From Asterias rubens (Eukaryota; Echinodermata; Asteroidea; Forcipulatida; Asteriidae): a stretch of 64,000 nucleotides of DNA. The stretch covers positions 9,874,002 to 9,938,001 of the forward strand of contig NC_047071.1 of the NCBI RefSeq assembly GCF_902459465.1, given 5' to 3'. The notes beneath the pieces are model-generated. The model was not told the origin of the DNA. It did no database searches and worked only from the letters and a program-made list of their open reading frames with translations. Shown here piece by piece: positions 45,123-64,000 of this stretch (position 1 is its first letter; every line of letters begins with the position of its first letter). Made by a program: the position numbers and the translations under genes.

Positions 45123-45444
45123 CTAAAGGGACACGTTTTCTTGGATCGGGAAAGTTGGTCTATGGAAAGCATTGGTTAGAAAGATGTATAGATGTAGATA
45201 ATTACCCATACAAAAATGCCTCGAAATTGCGTGTTTTTCTTTTTATTTTGCGAACTAACACGGTCGGCCATTCCTAGTTCGCAAAATAAAAGGAAAACCA
45301 CGCAACTTCAAAGCATAATATTATTTTTGTGTGAATAATTATATTCCACTTTACGTCTTCCAAACCGAATGAATTTTATATCAAACGGTTTTCAAACGCT
45401 TTTCATAGACGACTCGACCGATCTAAGGCAACATGTCCCTTTAA
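45123..45444. mobile_element. MITE family B, copy 2
   Basis: Ends AAAGGGACACGTTTTCTTGG and ACATGTCCCTTTAA, with the two halves inverted around CGGTCGGCCATTCCTAGTTCGC. Same body motifs as 21526-21917 (CTCGAAATTGCGTG, CAAACGCTTTTCATAGAC). Confidence 0.8.
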
Positions 45445-45783
45445 CAGAGGCACTGCGTGTTTTAAACGATGCTAAAAGGACGACCTGTTGTACGCCCAAG
45501 TGTGTTTACCTGTAAGTTTCAATATTTCAAGGATTCTTTGCAAGTTTATTATTCAAAGGAGTCGGCATATTGACATAGCTCAATTGTATTGCTGATATAG
45601 GGCCTACATCATTTGCTTACAATTGACTCAATACGTGTTACGGATGAACAAAGGCTTTGTAAGTTACATCAACGGCAAACACTATTATTGAATAATTCTA
45701 TCATGACGTCATACACCATACAATCGAAACCTACGGTATAGACGGATGGATTTCCTGTGCCAGTTTTAACAGTTATTTCTATC

Positions 45784-46158
45784 TTAAAGGCAGTGTACAC
45801 GTTTGGTAATAAGACCAGTGTTCTCACTTGGTGTATCCCATCATGAGCATAAAATAACAAGCCTGTGAATATTATTTGGGCTCAATAGGTCATCGAAGTT
45901 GCGAGAAAATAATGAAAGAAAAAGCACCCTTATTGGACGAATTTGTGTGTTTTCAGATAGGAATAAAAGACTTCGAGCTAGAAGTTTTTTATTACTATAG
46001 CGAGAAATTACCTCGTTCTCAAAAACTACATTACTTCAGAGGGAGTCGTTTCCCACAATGAGTTATACTATCAACAGCTCTCCATTGCTCGTTACCAAGT
46101 AAGTTTTTAAGTTAATTATTTGTTTTGAGAAGTTACCATACGTGTACATTCTCTTTAA
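45784..46158 (-). mobile_element. MITE family A-like, copy 10 (inverted)
   Basis: TTAA-flanked, AAGGCAGTGTACACGTTTGG to ACGTGTACATTCTCTTTAA. Includes GGGAGTCGTTTCCCACAATG. Confidence 0.78.
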
Positions 46159-46603
46159 ATGCAAAGGACACCAATATTATGTCAAAGACCAGTATTCTCA
46201 CTTGGTGTGTATCCCAATGCATAAACTAACAAATCTGTAAACGGTCATCGAAGTTGCAAGAGAATAATGAGGGAAATACACCCTTGGGTTGCTTCACAAA
46301 ACGTGCACACGTGCTTTCGATGCATGATAAAAGGCATTAGCTGAAGTCTTCAATATTATTATTTGAGTTGAGTGAGAAATTGCATCTTTCTCAAAACATG
46401 TAACTTTATAGAATAGCCGTTTCTCACAATGTTTTATACTATCAGCAACTCTCCATTGCTCCTTTAATACATTGCTCCAAACATTGTGTGCTTTAAAATG
46501 CCTAAAATCGGCTTCTGGGGCCCGGTTTCTTTTAATTGAGTGAGAATTTACCTGCTATACTTCAAAGGGAGCCGTTATTAGCAATAGTGTCCAATGCCTT
46601 TAC
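46159..46603 (-). mobile_element. MITE family A, degraded copy 11
   Basis: Keeps GTCAAAGACCAGTATTCTCA, AGCCGTTTCTCACAATGTTT and ends AGTGTCCAATGCCTTTA. It directly follows copy 10. Confidence 0.55.
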
Positions 46604-47123
46604 AAATCTTGTCATTGAATCGGTCAAACTCTATCTGACCATTAATTTTTATTCCTCAAACGTCTGGTATTCTGTGATAACGAATAACGACGCGGCATAA
46701 ACCGAGGGTTCCCCCTCTTTCAGCATTTTTGTTATGATGTGGTTTCGTAAATCTACACGGGAAAAGAGGTGTTTAGCCATAAAATTATTTGCGGTTCGAT
46801 TTTACGATTGAAGAAACTTCAAAGTCTTTGTGAGTCAATGTTAAAGGGGCATGCTCTGATGACCTAACCACAGGCGGGCCTGTGAATAACGCGTTGTTAC
46901 TCCATCAGTGCGTGTATATAGCCAACTTATTATTATGGAAGTTTAATTCATAGCCATTTATTTTAACCGTGTTTCCATAGTTTTGTAGCATGCCCACTGT
47001 TGCCACAATAACTCGAAATGGTGGTGGGTCAAACCTCTACCATTATACCCAGATTATGCTGGGCGAATTTTAACAATTTCATACTGCGAATTCCAAAATA
47101 ATTTTGTCAAGAGTCTCTGTTTT

Positions 47124-47235
47124 TAAGCCCGGTTCATGTTTTCCTTCGAATGCAATACGAATGTTGACGTCGCATGACTAATTTCGCAGCAATAATGTTC
47201 TTTTGCAGGAGTTGGGGAAAAAATGTCAAACTGAA
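47124..47235 (+). mobile_element. MITE family H, left half
   Basis: TTAAGCCCGGTTCATG then TTCGAATGCAATACGAATGT and GACGTCGC, matching the inverted right end of 32377-32580. No right terminus found. Confidence 0.45.
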
Positions 47236-47521
47236 TTTGTCGGTGCAAGGTTGGGGTTAGGGTTTTGCTACTTTTATTTTACTCCATTCTGACGCAATTA
47301 TGGGAACATTGTGAGAATAAATCGAACCGAGACAAATTTGTATACGATAACGATAACTTGAGACTGTTTCTTGTATCTCGGATTTACCGCTTGTGTAGGT
47401 TTCTCGCGACCAATTTCACAAAGTTCTTGTCCAATTTAATTCCAGTTCATTCAAGTTAGATTGAAATAAGAAAATAATATGCATACTGTCATGCAGGTCA
47501 TGTAACAATCAAAAAGAAGCA

Positions 47522-47912
47522 TTAAAGGCAGTGGACACTATTGGCAATTACTCTAAATAATGATGAACATAAAACCTATACTTGGTAACGAGTAATGGGG
47601 AGATGTGATGATATAAAACATTGTGAGAAACGACTCCCTCTGAAGTAACGTAGTTTTCGAGAAATAAGTATTTTCCACGAATTAAATTGATTTCGAGACC
47701 TCAGAATTATAATTTGAGGTATCGAAATCAAGCATCTGAAAGCACACAACTTCGTGTGACCAGGGTGTTTTTTCTTTCATTATTATCTCGAATCGTGACT
47801 TCGACGACCAATCGAGCTCAAATTTTCACAGGTTTGTTATTTTTGTGCACATGTTGAGATACACAAAGTGAATAGACTCCTGGTCTTTGAAAATAGTGTC
47901 CAGTGTCTTTAA
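47522..47912 (+). mobile_element. MITE family A, copy 12
   Basis: TTAA-flanked, 391 bases, near consensus with both GGCAGTGGACACTATTGG and GTGTCCAGTGTCTTTAA ends. Confidence 0.87.
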
Positions 47913-50213
47913 ATTTCACTGACCAGCCATTGTATTAGCTCCACTTGCATTCGGATTGATAAAAGTATTTGAAGTCATTCCAAATCTACAACCTGTCACA
48001 GTGATCACGTGCACAATCTTTTAAAGTCGCAAGTTTCTTCATGTCTAGTTCTGGTTCGTTGTTGTTTGAAATAGGACAACCAAAATTCACATAATAACAC
48101 AACAAACGCCAGAGGGCTAACAATTGCCAATCGATCATTTCAATTGACACCATTATTTTTTGTTTGGAAAGGTTGTCGTGTGTCGTCTGCTAGGCTATCC
48201 ATTATTCATAACTTTCAATTGAATTCAACTGTTTATAGACTGGGAACCTGTTCATGAAAAATATAATACGACTCTTATAGAAAGGGTTTGAGACTGCATC
48301 GGTTTGAATGAAATTTTAATGAACTGCGTTTCTACACACTCCATTAGGCATAGTTTTCTGAGCCGCGGTTTTTATTGGAATTTTTTTTTTAGAAATAATA
48401 ATATGAAGGGATTTCGAGCCAATGGTACTACTATAAATTATAGAGTTATTTTATTCCAACTCTTGATACCTGTTTGCTGCTGATGTGAAAGTGTTAAAGA
48501 CCACATCAGAGCTTTCTATTATTGGATAGTAGACTCCATGGCTACCTTTTTAATGACTGACTGAGTTTATAACCCACCAGTAGATTCAACAGCATTGTAA
48601 TTTCCCAGCCATAAGCATTGCTGTACATGCAAATATCTTTACAATGGTTAATTCATGCATTGTTTTGTTTAATGCCTATGATAATTATAATAATGGGCAA
48701 TAGACATTAAAAGCATTATTATAATGACGTAGTTTAATTATACAACAAACTATCATCCAGCACTGTTGATACGCATTGCCATAGTGATAATGCGGATCAG
48801 TTGAAATACTCATTATATTTTTAAACAAAATATGAACAGGTGGAAATCAATATTATTACTTGATACACGAGCCTACGTATCACGTCGCTGTGCAACCCCC
48901 CCCCCCCCCCACTCAACAGCATGTGTTTGACTACAAACAACAACCATTGGAATAATATTGAACTCTTAATAATCATTGCCATGTCACGAATTACCTTAAT
49001 AACATTAACTACCTACCTCAAGTTTAAAGCGATAAGTTAAAGGCAATTAGTTCTCTCTCAATCTCCAACTCACCCGCCCAGTATTGTCAGCAACAGGATG
49101 ATACAAAATCAACATCAGCAGAGCGAATGGCATCCTCTAAAAAATGTGCACAAAACAATCTTCACAAAATGCTTGTAAATAATTCAGACAAAATACCATG
49201 GTTAGTATACCTTCGCCCACAGCTGTGCCATAACATGTAGGTCTTTTGGACATGCATCTAAAAGTGCCACATGAAAGTAGAACGTCACGGCGGGTACCGT
49301 TTGATTTGAATTGTTGTTTATCGGTTTATGGCTGAGAGCGGCCATTGTTGGTATTTCATTGTCATTGTTCATCGGTGGTTCAGGTTGTTGAGTGGCAGGC
49401 TGTAGCCGTCTGGATTGCTGAGGACACGCCCACGGGCCCGGTGCACTGACTCGTGACTAAACAACAGTAGGCTTGGGAAAGGGGAATAATAATAACAATT
49501 CTCAACAGATTAGAAAGGGGTTGGATTTAATTGCTGGTATATAACCCCCTTTTGTCTTATTATTTTATTCGTTTATTTTTTTATTTGATTTATTTATTAT
49601 TATTTTTCAGGAAATTAATTGAGGGGGGTGCAGATCACTCATTATTTTTGTTCATAGTGAAACACCATAATCAGCTTGAATCATGAGTTTGAAGTTGACC
49701 GAAATTTATCTTCTTGGTTTTTTTAATTTTGGCTTATAGAGCTTTTTTCAGGAAAAATGAGATGGCTATAGCATTAATTTGCCGTACTGTATAGTTTTGC
49801 ATAAGTGTGTAAAAGTATTGCCGAATCTTTAAAAACAAAAATTTAATTTTCAATTTTCAATTAATTTTCAGAATCGACACATCAATTGGCAAACTAATAG
49901 GTTCACATTAGACCCCCACAACTTTTTACTCAAAGGCAACCTCCATTATCTGCTAAACTTATAAAGTGTGACCCATCCACTGAGGAAAACAACCCCCACG
50001 ACCCCGTCCCCCCCCCCCCCCCCCACGGGGATTTGTTTTTAAACAGCGCCCTCCATAGTCCAATAATAATAAGGTAATACATTAATTAGTACACAAAGAT
50101 TGTAATTGTATGTCATCACGTGCCTAGCCTGCTGAACTCATTATTTTCCCATTAAAAACTGTGTACTGATTATATTTTCCTTGGTACAATATTGTGATGA
50201 TTGTGTCGTGAAT

Positions 50214-58561
<8,348 letters not shown>

Positions 58562-58948
58562 CGGAAGTTACTGTGCTCTACAAATGCCAGATGATGATTG
58601 GTGGATTGATTTTGAAGGAGATAATTTCTTTTAATTTGAAAAGATACACTAAATATTTTATCAAATCCTGCCAATTTTGCATTTCGTTTGTTCAATGTGA
58701 TTTATGAAGTGGTATTAAAATGGTACTCATTTATTCACATTATCTAAATTATGGCAATGGAATAATATGACAGGGTGCTCTATTGTAAATTTGTAAAGAT
58801 TTTTCTATTCTGAAATGAAGTGTGCTATATTTAGTGCCAAAATAAGTGATTTTTTTATTGAAACTATTTTTTTTTGAGGACTGATGCTCAGGCATACTTG
58901 ACCTCTGGAGGAAAAAAAAAAAAGGAAACTTTATTGATTACAAGTACC

Positions 58949-59252
58949 CAGTTCTAAGCCTGGGCGACTAGTTAAATTAACTACTCGACTAATCGCGTTT
59001 CAAATAGTCGCAACTTCGACACTAGTTGCAACTAATTTTCACTTTCCAAGATGCATTGGGGCATATTGAAGGATTGTGTTACTGATGTCTGATTGTGCTT
59101 CACCAGTCAGTTAAAAAAATTTGTTCACCAAGCAGGAAGTCTCGACTTTTTTTTGTAGTTGTCTTGGTGGAACTATTAACCGAGTAGTTGAAAAAACTGT
59201 AGTCGCAACTGCGACAATAGTCGCACTACTCGCCCAGGTTTACCCAGAACTG
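58949..59252. mobile_element. Fold-back MITE with CCTGGGCGA ends
   Basis: CAGTTCTAAGCCTGGGCGAC at the left and CTCGCCCAGGTTTACCCAGA at the right form imperfect inverted repeats, with repeated AGTCGCAAC motifs just inside. Ends resemble hAT-type elements but no clear target duplication is seen. Confidence 0.55.
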
Positions 59253-59609
59253 AACTACTAAGAATTTTGAGTTTTACAGACTACCACTTTTTCAGGCTAT
59301 TTATTTGATAACAATGAGTCGTAATGAAAATCATGATTTTATAATTTAATTTTAAAGTATTTTTTCTACTGCAGCTTGGTGACTCTGGGCCCCTGGTTTT
59401 TGGTATTCCAACCTCCAGACGAAGAGGTTACGTAATAACATAATAATATTTTGTAAGCGCAACAGAGCAGTACATTTTCGGCATGTTCATGCGGCTTGGG
59501 TTGATTTATAGCAAACTGAAACAACAAAAGTTCTCCTTAGGTCAATTTTAGACTGAATATTTCACAGACATTATGATTTGGTACCAAGTTTTGTAAAGGA
59601 AAGCTATCC

Positions 59610-59615
59610 AATAAA
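59610..59615 (+). terminator. Candidate GALT poly(A) signal
   Basis: AATAAA about 1 kb past the stop, on the far side of a fold-back transposon. An ATTAAA near 58711, only about 150 bases past the stop, is an equally good candidate. Undecided without transcripts. Confidence 0.3.
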
Positions 59616-61462
59616 ATAATGTATTTTTGAACAGTTCATCTAATTTCCAATCGTGTCAAAACGAACAAGGGCAGGATTATTTCGAAAATTTTAAAAGGTA
59701 CGTGGAGGTTGGGTTCAACTCTAAAAATGAATGGCAATAAAAACTTATGGGGTAAGAAGTACTGTACACCAGCTTCGGATATTACATGTAGAATGCATTT
59801 CGGAGAAACATTTCACTTAGAAGTACCACGGTCGTGGAAAAAGATTTTTTAGCCTCCAAAAATTTGAATATATAAGAAGCGTTACCGCGGTAACACTTCT
59901 CAGACTGTGTATTCCTTCACGGATTATTCTTCCTGCGTGGACATATTCGCTCCAAAGTTTCGACGATATCTTAAAAATGCAACCACCTTTTGAAATGTAA
60001 TTTTCACAGGTTCATTTTATTGTATACAACTACAAGGATATAGACAATGTGACCTGTGACATCACATGTTAACAAAAGAGCCACCAAGCCTGGACTTCAT
60101 GCAGGCAAGATTTGTACACAGCCCAATGGAAGAAAATATAAAATCTTATTATTTTGTGGAGGTTGCACTGTCCAATTCTTATCAACTTTTGATATGATGA
60201 AAAACTTGTCCAGCTCTTTACTTTCATAACTCTTGGATTTATGTGGAAATTATGACACAAAATGTCAACCTCTAATTCCCATAATGACCAGTGCAGTATC
60301 TTGCCTGCCAGACTAGCTAAAGAATGTACAAGGTCACACTTAATGTAAACAAAGTTCACATGGTCTGTAGGATTAAAACAATAAAATGGTTCCGAACACC
60401 ACATGTATACATTGCCTTTAAACAATGTCATTTCTCTTTAGAGTAATTTTGTTATCCATCGTAGTCTTAAAAAGTTGGGGTGTTATGCAACGCTATTATG
60501 AACAATAAATGAACATTATATCGCATAGAAATGCCTTGTCCTAAATTCTGTATGTTTGTCTTCAGTATTTTAAACTTCTTCAAATTGGTAACTTTATATA
60601 GATTGTTTGAACAATAATAGAAGCATATAACTTTATTAAAGCCTTAGCTTTGTTTCTTACAAAGACAAAGAGACAAAATCTTGATGAGAACATTTTGTTG
60701 ACTTAACAATTTCTTCTGAAAACAACTGTTCTCTACAGAAAAATTGTCAAAGGGAAAAGTACTGAGTATACACATCATCCCACAATGTTGCACAAACACA
60801 AAAGCTGGTTATTTATAGGCAAGATGCTAAATAAGACAAAAATCAACACATTTTTTTTTATACAGAACAGATCAAGTGGAATGCCCAATCTCTTTCACAT
60901 TTATTTACTATGTAACTAGTCCCTAAGTTCTATAATGCTACTTGTACATATTTGTTGTAGAAAGCTAAATAATTTAGAGTTATATAGGGACTAAAAGATA
61001 GCAAAAAATATCAAGACTGTACTTAAAATTTCTAACATACAATTGGTTTTCATGTGTTTAAAACGAGAAAAGATTGCCCAAAGAAGTCACAGTTTAATTA
61101 CTTTTTTCTTAAATTTGAAAAAAATGTATTAGTTTTTTTTTTAGACAACTAAAAGCAAGAAGTGCTGGATTGCATTTTAATTATAAGATATTATTAAAAT
61201 AAAAAAGATTGCAATTTGTTTTATCATGTTCAACATGCCCTCTGGTTAAATTGTACACAACTTGTTCAAGAATAGAGCCTAATCTTTGATTGCAAAAAGA
61301 GCTACCACAATATGGTCATGGGATGATTAAGTGTTGACAAATTTTTCAAACTGATAACCTCAATTGAAATCTGTTAAAGTTAAACACCCACTACGGTCTT
61401 GCATCTTGACTACACTCCCTTGATATGACGTTTGGTTCATTTTCTGCATCCTGTCTTAGTGT

Positions 61463-61600
61463 TCCGCACCCCCGAACAAAGATATTGACAAAAAAGGGAC
61501 ACCGCCAACATAGGGCTAGATAGCTCAGTTGGTAGAGCGCCGGCACATTAATCCGAGTAGTTCCGAGTCCCACTCTTGTCTTTATTCAACCCCAAATAAA
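61463..61600 (+). mobile_element. tRNA-Lys-like SINE (family S3)
   Basis: CCCCCGAACAAAGATATTGA, GGGACACCGCCAACA, then GGGCTAGATAGCTCAGTTGG and a damaged B-box, GTTCCGAGTCCC. Same order as the complement of 58064-58320. Confidence 0.75.
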
Positions 61601-63220
61601 TAAACTTAGATCTTGCAACCCCGGTAAGCTCATAATTTGATATGAAGAAAATATCGCCGTCCAGGACCATGTTTGTGCAATACTTGTTTTGCATATTTTG
61701 GAGCTCCTTGACGATGGAGTTCATTGATCAAGAGTGGTCTCCAAAGTAATTGTGCGGCAAAAAGGAGACAATAATTTTCCCAAGTAAAACCATTATTTGC
61801 AGATTTTTTTCCATTTATACAAATTTTGTATAAACAACATGAGGATATTATGAATACGCAATTCATAATTATAGCACTGAGACAATAATGTTGTCTCTGC
61901 TTAGTTCGAAGGAAAAAGGTGTGGGGTAAAAATGAAGCACGCAGGTCGCCCTTGATCGGTAAAGCCGTCTTCACCAATGAGATAAGTGTGTCTTTGTAGC
62001 AAGATTTACCAACAACAATTTAAAAAAGAAATACATTTTCCAATGTACAATCAAATCCTCAAGAACTCAATAAAATAATGATCATGTTGTTTGCACATTG
62101 ATTTTTTTCTCTATTCTTATACCATGCATAATATGTGGCAGATAGTGTCAACCCCCCCCCCACAATGTTCCTTTACTGTAACACTCTTTTTCCTCTTGCC
62201 TAGATGACGCCCCCCCCCCCCTCCCTAAAATCCTCAGAAGGGTTCTTAAGATGCCCATGCCCACAACACAGTGCAGACACAATAGGGGGGGGGGGGGGTT
62301 ACACCATGCGACATAGTATTGAGCACCAAATGCTCACTTTACTTATAAAAACAACAAAAAACAGCAACAGCTCGCTCCTTCAAATGCATTCAATATTTTT
62401 TTTTTTTTAACCCAATACATCATGTAAAACAGACTTGACTTGCACATATCCCATGAAACGTGAACATTCAACCAATCTCTGAAAAACCCTCTTCCACTCT
62501 TGGGATTTTTCCATGTAACCATTTAACACATTTCCACCATCACGAAAAAATACACACATACAAAAAAAAATCTACTTTTTTTTCTCTGAGAAAACCCCAT
62601 ATCAACCTCCAATTTTAATCAAACTTTATGGTGTTAATATTTGTACCTTTGAGTCAGGTTCAGAACTGAGTGAGTGAGTGCAAGGCCGAACAAGTACATG
62701 TATGTGAAGTCTAATGCCGTAGCGTTTGTTTTTAAAAACACACTTCAAAATGAATACATAAGCCTCCATTAACAAAAAACATTAGCCTAAACCAGTATCA
62801 ACTTCAAATTTGTACAGCTTTTATCCGATTATTATTAGTTTTGATAATTAACATTTGATAAACTCAAATTAAGTAAAATCTTGGCAAGTGGTCCACACTG
62901 CTTCAAGTCTATTTTAAAATGAAGTATTTCGTAAGCTAGCATAAGCATTTTAAATATCAATTAGATAGAGGGATAGGTTGGTCACTGATGAAAGATGCCA
63001 AGCATTTTGTGTGCTTCTGCTTAAAACCGATGAAAATACCCTCCCTTTGTCGCCAGTATGTCGCTAAATTCCATAATGCAAGTCAATAATTCCTTGATGC
63101 ATCTTAACATTTTAAAGGCACCAGTCTCTCCCAGCCAACATACCAAATAGTTTTGTACAACAAATAGCTCTGCAAATTAGACAAAGCCTTCGTGAAACAA
63201 ACAAAAACCTTGATAACTAT

Positions 63221-63560
63221 CAGGGAAGTATTACATAACTGGTGCTCTGACTGATATGAGGATTGGTTAAGACTGTTTCTGAATCAAGCAACTTCCGGCT
63301 ATGGCTATAACCTTTGACTGGTGTCCTCTCAAATGCAGTGATTTATTAGGGAAGTATTACATAACTGGTGCCCTGACTGATGTTAGGGTAGATGAAGACC
63401 ATTTCTAAATGACTGCAATGGTCAGTTAGACTGGTATCCTTTCAAGTGCAACTAAACTATCAGAGAAGTAATACATAACTGGTGCCCTGACTGATGTTAG
63501 GGTAGATGAAGACTGTTTCTAAATCAAGCGACTTTAACTATGGCTATGGTGTGACCTTTG
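63221..63560. repeat. Three tandem units of about 114-126 bases
   Basis: GAAGTATTACATAACTGGTG or close variants start at 63225, 63351 and 63465, each followed by CTGACTGATGTTAGGGTAGA or a variant and GACTGTTTCTAAAT. An open frame across the last unit is not considered a gene. Confidence 0.8.
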
Positions 63561-64000
63561 ACCTCAATGACTATGTTGTTGAGTGTATAGGCCTTTCCAG
63601 CATTCCAGCTGTAGCCCCTTGCCGAAGCCATCAATTCCGAACAAACCAAATTGTTTTACTCGAGCAATGGGACCACTTTAACTTGCCATGTCATGACCTA
63701 TTACTTTATGATTTTAAATTTCCAATTTATCAGTCCCCTGGTAAGAGAATTTACTTTAATAATGTGAAATATTACACTTGTATCATAGCTGATGCATTAA
63801 CCACAAGCTAAAACAGTTGGTTTTTATTTTGCATAATTAGCAGTTAATCATGTTTTTACTATTTTTTTTCTTCTTCTTCTTCATAGGTTTAGTACAAAAA
63901 AGTTATACACCTCTCTATGCGTGATAAAAGTAAAGGGTTGACAAAAACACAAAGAGTTGTCTTCTTAATAAGTGATTGAGAGCGTACAATTACCATAACT

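Larger units (their letters stand above)
44418..50213. other. Divergent spacer between KLHL and GALT
   Basis: Apart from family A, B and H MITEs this is AT-rich unique DNA, with poly-C runs near 48896 and 50008. It must contain both promoters. The KLHL 5' UTR and any upstream non-coding exon cannot be placed. A CACGTG E-box lies near 50117. Confidence 0.55.
59253..64000. other. AT-rich, repeat-poor right flank, no gene recognised
   Basis: No exon with recognisable homology. Contains one S3 SINE fragment at 61463-61600, poly-C/G runs near 62151, 62210 and 62285, and tandem repeats at 63221-63560. Low transposon content compared with the rest of the window could reflect a long 3' UTR of a gene beyond the right edge, but this is not shown. 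Confidence 0.5.

Noticed and set aside
60069-60431. Open frame of 120 codons on the minus strand
   Set aside because: No recognisable domain or repeated family signature. Frames of this length occur by chance in AT-rich DNA, and no splice structure supports it.
63506-63811. Open frame of 101 codons
   Set aside because: It begins inside the third tandem repeat unit, shows no recognisable domain and lacks clear splice or promoter context.

Overview
This is a piece of a eukaryotic nuclear genome, most likely from a marine deuterostome. An echinoderm, and within it a sea star, is my best guess. Genes are split by long AT-rich introns with GT-AG splice sites, and much of the non-coding DNA is short inverted-repeat transposons (MITEs), tRNA-derived SINEs, poly-C/poly-G tracts and the palindrome TACATGTA. 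The taxon guess rests on remembered resemblance of the commonest MITE to sea-star sequence and was not checked. Nothing looks bacterial or viral.

Three protein-coding genes could be assembled completely, with reading phase consistent across every splice junction. (1) A PTPN9/MEG2-type tyrosine phosphatase on the minus strand, 10 coding exons from 39385 down to 2570, 785 residues: CRAL-TRIO/SEC14 lipid-binding domain, a long disordered linker, then a PTP catalytic domain. (2) A BTB-BACK-Kelch (KLHL) protein on the minus strand, 2 coding exons from 44417 down to 42475, 562 residues. (3) Galactose-1-phosphate uridylyltransferase (GALT) on the plus strand, 11 coding exons from 50214 to 58561, 354 residues. 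Several exons are too short, or lack an ATG, and had to be found by reading splice sites: PTPN9 exons 1, 3 and 4, and GALT exons 1, 4, 6 and 9.

Layout: 1-2569, sequence downstream of PTPN9 (minisatellite, hairpin, one MITE); 2570-39385, PTPN9, with introns of 8.1, 6.9 and 12.0 kb full of transposons; 39386-42474, PTPN9 promoter side, a SINE and an unusual palindromic array; 42475-44417, KLHL; 44418-50213, spacer with MITEs between the divergently transcribed KLHL and GALT; 50214-58561, GALT with MITEs and SINEs in nearly every large intron; 58562-64000, GALT 3' side, one fold-back element, then an AT-rich repeat-poor stretch. The three genes share no pathway: PTPN9 acts on secretory-vesicle fusion and phosphotyrosine signalling, KLHL proteins usually act as Cullin-3 adaptors, and GALT is the Leloir-pathway enzyme.

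The most interesting observation is in GALT. Two of the four residues that bind the secondary metal ion in the bacterial and human enzymes appear replaced together (Glu to Lys and His to Leu), while the catalytic histidine is intact. Next are the array of palindromes with octamer-like sites at 41393-41884, a candidate alternative first exon of PTPN9, and the nested TTAA-flanked MITE families. I see no new multi-gene system here.
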